Origin: Prauserella cavernicola | Lineage (GTDB): Bacteria; Actinomycetota; Actinomycetes; Mycobacteriales; Pseudonocardiaceae | NCBI RefSeq assembly: GCF_016595675.1 | Contig: NZ_JAENJH010000015.1 | Coordinates: 18,724 to 82,723, forward strand | Length of the DNA: 64,000 nucleotides | Direction: 5' to 3' | Program-made: the position numbers and the translations under genes | Part shown: positions 16,090-24,527 of the stretch, one piece after another | How positions within the stretch are numbered: the stretch's first letter is position 1 | Layout: every line of letters starts with the position of its first letter | Notes under the pieces: model-generated | Seen by the model: only the letters and a program-made list of their open reading frames with translations | The model's database searches: none | Told to the model about the DNA's origin: nothing

Positions 16090-16605
16090 TCAGCGATCCG
16101 AGCGTAGTGAGGCGGGGTCGAAAGTGTCCAGGTCGTAGCCGTCACCGGGGTCCTCGGCCCGCTCCTCGCGGTGCGGCCGGCGCTCGCCCAGCCGCTCCGC
16201 CCTGCGGCGCTGGAACTCCTCCACCGTCAGGCCGGTGTCGTCGTTCGCGGCCCGCGCGGGCGCGGGCGCGCCCGAAAGCTGCTCGATCAGGTACGTCATG
16301 TCCTCGCCGAGCAGCAGCGCGACCTGGTTGTAGCCGGCCTGCGTGGCCTCCTGCATCGCCACCTGTGCCACCTCGACGATCAGCGAGCCCAGCCGGTCGG
16401 GGCCCCAGTTCGCGGCCGAGGGCGACAGTCGCAGGTCGAGCAGCTTGCCGCGCGCGTCGACGGTGAGCCGGATGGTGCCATCCAGGTCGTGGGCCGTGCC
16501 CGTCGCCTTGGCCATCAGGCTCTCGACCTGGGCCAGCGCGTCCTGCCGGGCGTAGGCCTGCCCGATGAGCTGCTTCGTGGTCGGCTCGGTCATCGCGAGG
16601 TTCAC
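16090..16605 (-). CDS. YbaB/EbfC-family protein (type VII-associated cluster), second copy
   Basis: The 171-residue protein has a YbaB/EbfC fold in its first 115 residues: a helix (QDALAQVESLMAKATGTAHDLDGTIRLTVDARGKLLDLRL...) then strands and a final helix (LIVEVAQVAMQEATQAGYNQVA), with an acidic, basic-mixed tail. Classical YbaB binds DNA, but this actinobacterial branch sits in clusters with WXG100-like proteins and may instead act as a chaperone or secreted partner. GTG 16605 overlaps the upstream stop as GTGA; ATG 16593 is an alternative with AAGGTG before it. Confidence 0.75.
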   Translation of the reverse strand: MNLAMTEPTTKQLIGQAYARQDALAQVESLMAKATGTAHDLDGTIRLTVDARGKLLDLRLSPSAANWGPDRLGSLIVEVAQVAMQEATQAGYNQVALLLGEDMTYLIEQLSGAPAPARAANDDTGLTVEEFQRRRAERLGERRPHREERAEDPGDGYDLDTFDPASLRSDR

Positions 16606-16994
16606 CTTCCCCCTGGTCCGACGTACGGGGCGTCGTCCTCGTCGTCGGGCAGCGGTTCGTAGCCGAGCGAGGCCAGCTGCTGGTCACTGCCGGGACCGAG
16701 CACCGGGGAGAGCGCCCGGTACATGCGGTCGCCCGCCCTTCGGGTGGCCTTGTTCGCCAGCTCGACGATCTGCCGCGCGACGGCGTCGGTGCCCGACCGC
16801 AGCGCCGCGTGCGTCAACGTGACGTCCGTGAGCAGACCGCCGGGCGCCACCTCGACACGAATGGAGCCGTCGCCGGACTCCGCCTTGCCCGCGACGCTGC
16901 CGATCCGCGCGAAGCGGTCCTGCGCCTGCGCGGCCGTGCGGTTCATCTGCTCGTCGATCCGGGACGCCTCCCGGTCGATGTCGATCTCCCCCAC
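16602..16994 (-). CDS. YbaB/EbfC-family protein, first copy
   Basis: The 130-residue protein shares the YbaB-like layout of its downstream neighbour: N-terminal helix with NRTAAQAQDRFARI, central strands (GSIRVEVAPGGLLTDVTLTHAAL), then a helix (ARQIVELANKATRRAGDRMYRAL) and an acidic tail. The two adjacent copies probably arose by duplication and may form a heterodimer. Downstream overlap is 4 bases (GTGA); the NlpC/P60 gene is 34 bases upstream. Confidence 0.75.
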   Translation of the reverse strand: MGEIDIDREASRIDEQMNRTAAQAQDRFARIGSVAGKAESGDGSIRVEVAPGGLLTDVTLTHAALRSGTDAVARQIVELANKATRRAGDRMYRALSPVLGPGSDQQLASLGYEPLPDDEDDAPYVGPGGR

Positions 16995-17028
16995 TACGCG
17001 GCCCTCCCAGCCAGATCCCGGACAAACA

Positions 17029-18153
17029 CTAGCCGGTGGGGCGGTAGAAGCCGATGAACTGCTGGCCCGCGTTGTCCGTCCGGATCGGGCCGATCTGCAC
17101 GGGATCGCCGGCCTCGATCATCTGCCCGTCGCCGATCACCATCGCGACGTGGCCCGACCACACCACCAGGTCACCCGGCAGCAGCTGATCCATCGACGGC
17201 ACCTCGGCCCCGACGGTCTGGGTCTTCGCGATGCGCGGGATCTCGAGCCCCGCCTCGCCGTAGGAGGTCATGGTGAGGCCGCTGCAGTCCAGGCCGACGT
17301 CGCGCGCCGTGCCGCCCCACACGTAGGGCACGCCGAGCTGCGAGATCGCCGCGCGCACGGCCTTGGCCGCCGTCTCGTTCGGCGCCTCGACGGTCGTGCC
17401 GCCCGGCAGGTTGATCTCGACGCCGCTGCCCGGCTGCAGCGGGATCGCCACCGGCAGCCTCGGCTTGGTCACGGCACCGCCGCTGCCGCCGGATCCACTG
17501 CCGCCAGAGCCGCCGGAATCGCCGCCACCGCCGCTGCCCTGCGCGTTGAACGACGACGCGACCTGGGTGTTGCTCCCGCCACTCGCGCTGCTCGCGCTGG
17601 TGGACTCACCGCCGCCGAGCCTGCCCGCGATGCCGGTGAGCGCGCCGAGGGTCTCGGCGCTGCTGTCGGCGGCCTGCCCGGTGAGCTCACCGATCTTGCG
17701 CTGCAGGCCCACCATCAGCTCGCGCACCGCGGCCTGGCCGCCGGTGGGCGCGGGCGGGGTCTGCCGCGCAGCGGCCACGGCCTTCATGGTGTTGCTGATC
17801 TCGCGGATGATCTCCTCGCGGACGCGGTCGTTCTCGACCTGGCCGACCTTGAGCGCCTCGGCTGCCTCGGTGACGGCGTCCTCGATCTCCCTGCTCTCCC
17901 GCAGCAGCGACTCGACCTCGCGCTCGAGACTCTCCGACGTGCCCGTGGCCAGGTCGGTCGCGTGCCCCGACGAGCGCGACGCCAGCGAAACCCGCTGGTT
18001 TCCGACCGAACCCTGCACCCCGTCGAGTGAGCTCCGCAGCGCGCCCTGCCCACCGACCGCGCCGTCGATGGCCCCGTCGTCGGTGCGCAGTTTGCCCGCG
18101 AACTGGTCTGGCAGGTCCAGCGAGCCGCGCATGAGCTGTGCCGTCTCGGTCAT
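17029..18153 (-). CDS. NlpC/P60 (C40) peptidoglycan endopeptidase with long helical N-terminus
   Basis: The 374-residue protein has a helical N-terminal part (about residues 1-165) like WXG100/PE-type secretion targets, a Ser/Gly linker (about 175-225) and a C-terminal C40 domain with catalytic Cys290 (GLDCSGLT) and His335 (WSGHVAMVIGDG). No Sec signal peptide is visible, so export through a type VII (ESX) route is a reasonable inference. It would cut peptide stems in the cell wall. ATG 18153 overlaps the stop of the preceding gene as ATGA and has GGGAGC before it. Confidence 0.85.
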   Translation of the reverse strand: MTETAQLMRGSLDLPDQFAGKLRTDDGAIDGAVGGQGALRSSLDGVQGSVGNQRVSLASRSSGHATDLATGTSESLEREVESLLRESREIEDAVTEAAEALKVGQVENDRVREEIIREISNTMKAVAAARQTPPAPTGGQAAVRELMVGLQRKIGELTGQAADSSAETLGALTGIAGRLGGGESTSASSASGGSNTQVASSFNAQGSGGGGDSGGSGGSGSGGSGGAVTKPRLPVAIPLQPGSGVEINLPGGTTVEAPNETAAKAVRAAISQLGVPYVWGGTARDVGLDCSGLTMTSYGEAGLEIPRIAKTQTVGAEVPSMDQLLPGDLVVWSGHVAMVIGDGQMIEAGDPVQIGPIRTDNAGQQFIGFYRPTG

Positions 18154-18491
18154 CTGAGCTCCCTGCCCAGCCGGTCGATCTCGGCCTGCTGGTCGGCTTC
18201 GACGGCGTCGTAGTTGGCGCTGGTCGCCCGTGCGGCGTCGCCCATCTGCCGCCACTGCCCGCCGAGGTTGCCCAGCCGCTCACTCAGCCCGCGCATCCTG
18301 GCTGAGTAGGCGCCGGCGAACCCGGCCTCGGAGCCCATCGAGGAGAAGCCGTCCCCCGCCAGCTCCACGTGCGGCGCGACGTGCGAGTCGCCCGCCCCTC
18401 GAAGGTCGTCACCCGCCGGGTCGATCGCCCGCGCGTAGTCGGCGTAGGCCCCCTCGTCGACCCGGAATCCCCGGTGTGGTGTCCCGTCCAC
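18150..18491 (-). CDS. WXG100-superfamily-like type VII secretion target
   Basis: The 113-residue helical protein holds a central FSSMGSEAGFAGAYSARMRGLSERLGNLGGQWRQMGDAARATSANYDAVEADQQAE, the paired-helix layout of ESX-1 EspC-like/WXG100 relatives. Start GTG 18491 has GGGGGA 5-10 bases upstream; earlier in-frame codons lack one. It is coupled by ATGA to the NlpC/P60 gene. Together with the two YbaB-like genes this forms a four-gene cluster seen in actinomycetes as a secretion-associated locus without its own ESX ATPase. Confidence 0.7.
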   Translation of the reverse strand: MDGTPHRGFRVDEGAYADYARAIDPAGDDLRGAGDSHVAPHVELAGDGFSSMGSEAGFAGAYSARMRGLSERLGNLGGQWRQMGDAARATSANYDAVEADQQAEIDRLGRELR

Positions 18492-18610
18492 GCGTCCCCC
18501 TTGTCGTCCGGGGAGTGCGACGGCGGTGACCCGCACACGGTTCCCCCGGGCACTCCGGGTTCAGCCTAGAACACCCTGGGTACACGAGCGGGCGGAATCG
18601 GCGAGGCCGG

Positions 18611-19420
18611 TCAGCTGCCCGCGTTCGCCGTGAGCTTGTCGAGCCACTGCGGGTCGGCGGCGAAGTCGACGATCTTGCCGTCGTGGGTCACCGTCGGGGT
18701 GCCGAAGCCGCTCCTGCCGCCGAAGTCCTGGTGCAGCGAGGAGTCCTCGCTGATCCGCTGCATCTCCGCGGTGAGCTGCTGGTCGAACTTCCCGTTGTTG
18801 ATGCCGGCGGCGAAGGCCTGGTCGGTGATGCCGAGGTCGCGGCCCAGCTGGATCAGCTGTTCCTTGCTGTAGCCGCGCTTGCCCTCCTCGGGCTGGTGCG
18901 CGAAGAGGCTGTCGTGGAAGGCCGTGAACTTGCCCGCGTCGGCGGCCAGCAGCGAGGCATTGGCCGCGTCGAGCGAATAGCCCGCCGGAGTCGAGGCGTC
19001 CACCAGCAGCGGGACCATGTGCGTGCGCAGGAGCAGCTCGCCCTGGGCCACCTTCTCGTTGATCTGCTTGCCGAACTCCTGCTGGAACCGGCCGCAGACC
19101 GGGCACAGGAAGTCCGCGTAGACGTCGATGGTGACCGGGGCGTCCGGGTTGCCGGTGACGGCGACGAGCCCGTCGCGCTGCTCGGGGTACTGCGAGGCGG
19201 GGACCTGACTGGTGGGGATCGTCTGGCCCTCGGTGGCGTTCTGCGAGGAGTTGGTCCAGATGAGCCCGCCGACCACCACGGCGGCGATCAGGACGACCAC
19301 GCCGACGATGATGCCGATGCGCTTCGAGTCGATGCCGCCCCTGGCCTTCGCGACGGCCTGTTTGCCGGCCGCCTGCTGCTGTTGCCGGCGCTTGCGCGCG
19401 GTCCGTTCCGCTCCGCCCAC
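18611..19420 (-). CDS. DsbA-like thioredoxin-fold protein, membrane anchored
   Basis: The 269-residue protein has a basic cytoplasmic N-terminus (KRRQQQQAAGKQAVAKARGG), one membrane helix (about 33-56, RIGIIVGVVVLIAAVVVGGLIW) and an extracytoplasmic DsbA/thioredoxin domain with active site CPVC (YADFLCPVCGRF) and the cis-Pro region FGTPTVTHDGK. It would oxidise or isomerise disulfides in exported proteins. GTG 19420 follows GAGGAAGGA. It belongs to the DsbA/MSMEG-type family common in actinobacteria. Confidence 0.9.
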   Translation of the reverse strand: MGGAERTARKRRQQQQAAGKQAVAKARGGIDSKRIGIIVGVVVLIAAVVVGGLIWTNSSQNATEGQTIPTSQVPASQYPEQRDGLVAVTGNPDAPVTIDVYADFLCPVCGRFQQEFGKQINEKVAQGELLLRTHMVPLLVDASTPAGYSLDAANASLLAADAGKFTAFHDSLFAHQPEEGKRGYSKEQLIQLGRDLGITDQAFAAGINNGKFDQQLTAEMQRISEDSSLHQDFGGRSGFGTPTVTHDGKIVDFAADPQWLDKLTANAGS

Positions 19421-19491
19421 TGGGGTCCTTCCTCGTGCTCTGCTCCACCTAGGCTAGTGACCGAGTCTGAGAACACTGTGAGGAGGCGGCC

Positions 19492-21918
19492 GTGCCGATC
19501 GCGAGCCTCGTCACAGCGAGCCTGCCCGATCTGCCCGTGCGTGACGTGCTGCCCGACCTGCTGGCCGCGCTCGACGGGAGCGGCAGTGCGGTGCTCGTCG
19601 CGCCGCCGGGCACCGGCAAGACCACCGTGGTGCCGCTGGCGCTCGCGCGCGAGGCCGAGGGCCGGGTCGTGGTCGCCGAGCCGAGGCGCCTGGCCGCCCG
19701 CGCGGCGGCGAGCCGGATGGCCGCGCTGCTGGGCGAAGACGTCGGCGAGACCGTGGGCTACGCGGTGCGCGGCGACCGCCGGACGTCGAAGCGCACGCGC
19801 ATCGAGGTGGTCACCACGGGCCTGCTGGTGCGCAGGCTCCAGCACGACCCCGAACTGCCGGGGGTGTCGGCCGTGCTGCTCGACGAGTGCCACGAACGCC
19901 ATCTCGACGCCGACCTGCTGCTGGCGCTGCTGCTCGACGTGCGGGAGGGCCTGCGCGACGACCTGCGCCTGCTCGCGACGTCGGCCACCGTGGCGGCGGG
20001 CAGGCTCGCGGCGCTGCTCGGCGACGCCCCGGTGGTCACGGCGCACGCCACGACGTATCCGGTCGACGTCCGGCACGTGCCACCCGCACGTACCGAGCGC
20101 ATCGAGGCGTGCGTGGCGCGCGCGGTCCACACCGCACTGTCCGAAACCGACGGTGACGTGCTCGTGTTCCTGCCGGGCGCGGGAGAGATCGGGAGGGTGT
20201 CCGCCCTGCTCTCCGGGATCGACGCCGACGTCCTGCCACTGCACGGACGCCTCTCCCCCGCCCGCCAGGACACCGCACTCACCGAGGGAGCGCGCAGGCG
20301 GGTGGTGCTCGCGACGGCGGTCGCCGAGTCGAGCCTCACCGTGCCTGGCGTGCGGGCCGTCGTCGACTCCGGGCTCGCGCGCGTGCCGAGGGTGGATCAC
20401 CGGCGCGGACTGCCCGGACTGGCGACGGTGCGGGTCTCCGCCGCGGTGGCCGACCAGCGAGCAGGCCGCGCGGGCAGGCAGGGGCCCGGCACGGTGTACC
20501 GCTGCTGGCAGGCCCACGAGCACTCGAGCCTGCCCGCCTACCCGGAGCCCGAGATCCGGACCGCCGAGCTCTCCCGTCTCGCGCTGGAGCTGGCGTGCTG
20601 GTCGACTCCGGACGGCAGCGCGCTGGCCTGGTGGGACCCGCCGCCCGACGGCGCGCTCACGGCGGGCAGGCGGCTGCTGCACACGCTCGACGCCGTCGGC
20701 GAGGACGGCACGGTCACCGACCGCGGCGCGCGGATGGCGGCGCTCGGGCTGCATCCCCGGTTGGCTCGCGCCCTGCTCGACGGAGCGGCCGAGGTGGGCG
20801 CGCACGCCGCCGCCGAGGTGGTGTCCGTGCTCGACGAGGGCGCCCAGCTGACCGACGTCGACGCCGAGCTGCGCAGGCGCCGCGCGGGTGCCGACGCACG
20901 GTGGCGGCGCGAGGTCCGCCGCCTCGAAGGTCTCGTCGACGGAGGTCGCGAGAAACCCGACGCCGCGGCCGTCGTCGCGCTGGCCCACCCCGAACGGCTC
21001 GCGAGGCGGCGCGCCGAGGGATCCCGGGTGTACCTGCTGGCGGGCGGCACGGCGGCCGAACTGCCGCCGGGCAGCGGACTCGGCGAGCCCGAGTGGCTCG
21101 CGGTGGCCGAGGCGACGCGCGAGCCAGGCCGCGTGCACGGCGTGATCCGGCTCGCCGCCACGGCCGACGAGGAACTCGCCACCAGGATCGCCGCGAACCT
21201 GGTGAGCGAGAGCGACGAGATCACCTTCTCCGGCGGCGAGCTCGTGGCGCGCGCGGTGCGCAGGCTCGGCGCGATCACGCTCGCCGAGCGCCCGCTGCCC
21301 GACCCGGACCCCGCGCGCGTGCGCGAGGCCGTGCACGAGGGCCTGCGCCGCGACGGCCTCGACCTGCTGTCGTGGCCCGCGGGAGCGGTTCGGCTGCGGC
21401 AGCGGCTGGCGTTCCTGCACGAGCACGCGGGCACGCCGTGGCCCGACGTCGCCGACGAGGCGCTGCTGTCCAGATTGGACGAATGGCTGGAGCCGGAGCT
21501 CTCCGCCGTGCGCCGCAGGGGCGACCTCGCGCGCATCGACACCGAGTCGGCGCTGACCCGACTGCTGCCCTGGCCCGAGGCACGCCGCTTCGACGAGCTG
21601 GCACCCGAGCGCATCGAGGTGCCGACGGGCTCCCGCGTGCGGGTGGACTACTCGGGAGCAGAACCGGTGCTCGCGGTGAAGCTGCAGGAGACGTTCGGCT
21701 GGCTGGCCACACCCCGCATCGGCGGCGGAACGGTACCCGTCGTGCTGCACCTGCTCTCCCCCGCCGGACGGCCAGCCGCCGTGACGGCCGACCTGGATTC
21801 GTTCTGGCGCAACGGATATCCGGGCGTCCGGGCGGAACTGCGCGGCCGGTACCCGAAGCACCCGTGGCCGGAGGACCCGCTCACCGCCGAGCCCGCGCGC
21901 GGAACCAGACGGCGCTAG
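19492..21918 (+). CDS. hrpB: ATP-dependent helicase HrpB
   Basis: The 808-residue DEAH-box protein has Walker A APPGTGKTT (near residue 40), Walker B DECHERH in place of DEAH (near 130), motif III SATVAAG, motifs V/VI ATAVAESSLTVPGV and DQRAGRAGRQGPG, the ratchet/helicase-associated region and the HrpB C-terminal domain (PYPG-like DLDSFWRNGYPGVRAELRGRYPKHPWPEDP). HrpB is a putative RNA helicase; its biological role is poorly known. GTG 19492 is preceded by GAGGAGG. The gene converges on the ion-channel-like gene across a 10-base tandem repeat. Confidence 0.92.
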   Translation: MPIASLVTASLPDLPVRDVLPDLLAALDGSGSAVLVAPPGTGKTTVVPLALAREAEGRVVVAEPRRLAARAAASRMAALLGEDVGETVGYAVRGDRRTSKRTRIEVVTTGLLVRRLQHDPELPGVSAVLLDECHERHLDADLLLALLLDVREGLRDDLRLLATSATVAAGRLAALLGDAPVVTAHATTYPVDVRHVPPARTERIEACVARAVHTALSETDGDVLVFLPGAGEIGRVSALLSGIDADVLPLHGRLSPARQDTALTEGARRRVVLATAVAESSLTVPGVRAVVDSGLARVPRVDHRRGLPGLATVRVSAAVADQRAGRAGRQGPGTVYRCWQAHEHSSLPAYPEPEIRTAELSRLALELACWSTPDGSALAWWDPPPDGALTAGRRLLHTLDAVGEDGTVTDRGARMAALGLHPRLARALLDGAAEVGAHAAAEVVSVLDEGAQLTDVDAELRRRRAGADARWRREVRRLEGLVDGGREKPDAAAVVALAHPERLARRRAEGSRVYLLAGGTAAELPPGSGLGEPEWLAVAEATREPGRVHGVIRLAATADEELATRIAANLVSESDEITFSGGELVARAVRRLGAITLAERPLPDPDPARVREAVHEGLRRDGLDLLSWPAGAVRLRQRLAFLHEHAGTPWPDVADEALLSRLDEWLEPELSAVRRRGDLARIDTESALTRLLPWPEARRFDELAPERIEVPTGSRVRVDYSGAEPVLAVKLQETFGWLATPRIGGGTVPVVLHLLSPAGRPAAVTADLDSFWRNGYPGVRAELRGRYPKHPWPEDPLTAEPARGTRRR

Positions 21919-21940
21919 TCGTCGCTAGTCGTCGCTAGTC
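21913..21940. repeat. 10-bp tandem repeat carrying stops for two convergent genes
   Basis: The unit GTCGCTAGTC is present about 2.8 times at 21913-21940. Each unit holds TAG on the plus strand and TAG on the minus strand (the CTAG core is symmetrical). The hrpB stop uses the first unit and the stop of the opposing gene uses the third. Confidence 0.8.
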
Positions 21941-22738
21941 GTAGAGCCGGCGTTCGGGGCGTGCGGGCAGCGTGGATTCCAGCTCCTCGTCGTCGTCCTC
22001 GTGCAGCCCCAGCTGCACCGCCTCGCGGATCTGCTCGCGATTCTCGCGCACCACCTCGGCGAAGAAGCGGTCGATACGCTCGTCGGTGAGCACGTCGAGC
22101 ACCACGCGAATCGTGGTGTCCACAACGGAACTCACGATCTCGTCGTGGAACGGCAGCTTCGAGAGCCTGCCCGCCTGCGGGTCGTTGCGGAGCTTCTCGG
22201 TGACGATCTCGCGCAGCATCTCCTTGTTGCTGCCCAGCGAACGCGCGAGGTTCTCGGGATAGTTGCCAGTCTCGAGGACCTTCACCACCTCGTCGAGCAC
22301 CGCCACCGTGATGGGCTTCTTGATCGCGAGCACGATGGGCCGCGAGAACCGCTCGATCAGCCGCTGCGTGAACCGCTCGCCGAACGCGCGGTCGGCGGTG
22401 CGCGCCAGCCTCACCACCACCACGACGATGCGGATGAGCCGGAAACCGCGCAGTGCGGGATGCGCGATCGGGATCATGCCGAGGATCTCGTACCAGTGCC
22501 GCAGCGGGAACTTCTTGTCCCAGCTGTGCAGCCGCCACCGCCACAGGAACTCGACCAGGAAGATCCCGCAGATCGCCGTGTCGATGACGAAGATCGTGTG
22601 CGAGACCTCGGGCGAGACGTCGAAGAACAGGACGTAGCACAGCAGGGCCACCGAGAAGACCGCGAGCGCGAGCATCACGTAGTCCACGATGTTCGCATTC
22701 CGCCCGCGCAGGGCCGCACCGCTGTTCATGGGCGGCAT
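21935..22738 (-). CDS. Voltage-sensor-like ion transport protein
   Basis: The 267-residue protein has three or four membrane segments in its first half (VDYVMLALAVFSVALLCYVLFF; SHTIFVIDTAICGIFLVEFLWRW; a segment with Arg at regular spacing, GFRLIRIVVVVVRLARTADR). This looks like the voltage-sensor module of an ion channel or a truncated ion-transport domain without a pore filter. The C-terminal half is cytoplasmic, helical and acidic (HEDDDEELES). ATG 22738 has GGTGGGG just upstream. Role uncertain; it may be a sensor rather than a channel. Confidence 0.75.
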   Translation of the reverse strand: MPPMNSGAALRGRNANIVDYVMLALAVFSVALLCYVLFFDVSPEVSHTIFVIDTAICGIFLVEFLWRWRLHSWDKKFPLRHWYEILGMIPIAHPALRGFRLIRIVVVVVRLARTADRAFGERFTQRLIERFSRPIVLAIKKPITVAVLDEVVKVLETGNYPENLARSLGSNKEMLREIVTEKLRNDPQAGRLSKLPFHDEIVSSVVDTTIRVVLDVLTDERIDRFFAEVVRENREQIREAVQLGLHEDDDEELESTLPARPERRLYD

Positions 22739-22840
22739 TGTGCCCCACCAAAGTCGATCCCTGCTCGTTGCTATCGGGCAGTGTGTCGGCGCCTCGCCCG
22801 CTCCTACCTTCGTGACCTGCACAAGGACCTGGAGGAGAAC

Positions 22841-23767
22841 ATGATCACGCTGCGCGCGCTGACGAAACGCTACGGCGACAAGACGGTGGTCGACGACCTG
22901 ACGTTCGACGTCGAACCGGGCACGGTGACGGGCTTTCTCGGGCCCAACGGGGCCGGCAAGTCCACGACGATGCGCATGGTGCTCGGCCTCGACCATCCGA
23001 CGTCAGGCCAGGCGCTGGTCGGCGGACGCACCTACGCGAGCCTGCGGCATCCACTGCGCGAGGTGGGCGCGCTACTGGACGCCAAGGCGCTGCACCCCGG
23101 CCGGACCGCGGAGAAGAACCTGCTGGCGATGGCGCACAGCAACGACGTCGACCCCGCCAGGGTGGGCGAGGTGCTGGAACGGGTCGGGCTCGCGGAGGCG
23201 GCGCGCAGGCGCACGGGCACGTTCTCGCTGGGCATGTCGCAGCGGCTGGGGATCGCGGGCGCGCTGCTCGGCGATCCGGGTGTGCTGATGTTCGACGAGC
23301 CGGTGAACGGACTCGATCCCGACGGCGTGCTGTGGATCCGCCAGTTGCTGCGCTCGCTGGCCGCCGAGGGCCGGACCGTGCTCGTGTCGAGTCACCTGAT
23401 GAGCGAGCTGCAGCTCAGCGCCGACCGGCTCGTGGTGATCGGCAAGGGCAGGCTGCTCGCCGACGCCGCGCTGGACGAGTTCATCGCCGGCCACGGCACG
23501 TCCACGGTGCACGTCCGGCTGCCCGCCGCGGGCGACCGGCGGGTGCTGGCCGACCGGCTCGGCGAGCGGGGCGCGGAGGTGGAGCTGCCCGCCGACGGCG
23601 AGCTCGTGGTGCACGGGATGTCCGCGGAGCGCGTGGGCGATGCCGCACACGCGCTGGGGTTGCGGCTGCACGGGCTGACGACCCGCTCGGCCTCGCTCGA
23701 GCAGGCGTATCTGGAACTGACGGCAGGCACCGTGGAGTACGGCGCCGCGGAATCGGTGGGAGTCTGA
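22841..23767 (+). CDS. ABC exporter ATP-binding protein
   Basis: The 308-residue ATPase shows Walker A GPNGAGKST, the signature region TFSLGMSQRLGIAGALLG, Walker B VLMFDEPVNGLDPDG and the H-loop VSSHLMSEL. The C-terminal 90 residues form a regulatory domain. It closely resembles antibiotic- or bacitracin-export ATPases (DrrA/BcrA type). GGAGGAG precedes ATG 22841. A membrane partner follows two bases after the stop; the two would form a homodimeric ATPase plus permease exporter. Confidence 0.92.
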   Translation: MITLRALTKRYGDKTVVDDLTFDVEPGTVTGFLGPNGAGKSTTMRMVLGLDHPTSGQALVGGRTYASLRHPLREVGALLDAKALHPGRTAEKNLLAMAHSNDVDPARVGEVLERVGLAEAARRRTGTFSLGMSQRLGIAGALLGDPGVLMFDEPVNGLDPDGVLWIRQLLRSLAAEGRTVLVSSHLMSELQLSADRLVVIGKGRLLADAALDEFIAGHGTSTVHVRLPAAGDRRVLADRLGERGAEVELPADGELVVHGMSAERVGDAAHALGLRLHGLTTRSASLEQAYLELTAGTVEYGAAESVGV

Positions 23768-23769
23768 GG

Positions 23770-24510
23770 ATGGCCGCGACACGGGCGGAATGGACGAAGC
23801 TGTGGTCGGTGCGCTCCACGTGGTGGTGCCTCGGCAGTGCGGCGGCGCTGATGCTGGGGCAGTCGGCGCTCACGGCGATCTCGGAGTCGGCGGACTCGTC
23901 GGCCACCGCGATCGCGGTCGAGGGCGTGTTCTACCTGGTGCAGTTCGTGGTGCTGGCGCTGGCGACGCTGACGATGGCGGGCGAGTACTCCACGGGCAGC
24001 ATCCGCTCGACGCTGCAGTGGGTCCCGGTGCGCAGGCGGGTGCCGGCGGCGAAGTGCGCGGTGCTCGCGCCGACGTTGTTCGCGCTCGGGACGGTGCTGG
24101 CGGCCGCGGCGGTCGCGGTGATCGTGCCGCTGCAGCCAGAACGGGCACCGGACGTCTCGGGTGGCGAGGTACTGCGCACGGCGCTCGCGGTGGGCGGCTA
24201 CTGCGCGCTGCTCGGGATGCTGACCGTGGGGATCGCGGCGGCGCTGCGCAGCGTGGCGGGCGCGCTGACGGTCACGTTCCTGCTGCTGCTCGTGGCACCG
24301 GTACTGGCCGGTGGCATGGGGCTCATGGCGATCGTGGACTACCTGCCCGGCGTCGCGGGCACCAACGTCATGCTCGGTGAGGGCGCGCCGAGCCTGCTGA
24401 CCGGTGCGCCGGTGCCCTACTCCGAGTTCGTCGGGTTCGCGGTGCTGGTGGCGTGGACCGCGGTGGCGCTCGCCGTCGGCGACGCGCTGCTGCGGCGGCG
24501 CGACGCCTAG
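23770..24510 (+). CDS. ABC exporter membrane protein (ABC-2 type)
   Basis: The 246-residue protein has the ABC-2 layout: an N-terminal amphipathic AEWTKLWSVRSTWW, then six membrane helices, with EYSTGSIRSTLQWVPVRR after the second, the usual ABC-2 signature. It is the transport partner of the upstream ATPase (ATG two bases after its stop, probably coupled). Substrate unknown. A two-component system follows on the opposite strand and may control it. Confidence 0.88.
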   Translation: MAATRAEWTKLWSVRSTWWCLGSAAALMLGQSALTAISESADSSATAIAVEGVFYLVQFVVLALATLTMAGEYSTGSIRSTLQWVPVRRRVPAAKCAVLAPTLFALGTVLAAAAVAVIVPLQPERAPDVSGGEVLRTALAVGGYCALLGMLTVGIAAALRSVAGALTVTFLLLLVAPVLAGGMGLMAIVDYLPGVAGTNVMLGEGAPSLLTGAPVPYSEFVGFAVLVAWTAVALAVGDALLRRRDA

Positions 24511-24527
24511 AGCTCGTCAGGCGGCGA

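Noticed and set aside
22739..22996. A longer N-terminus of the ion-channel-like protein
   Set aside because: The upstream frame reads as antisense of the spacer and the ABC ATPase start, without a binding site; ATG 22738 precedes the first membrane helix.
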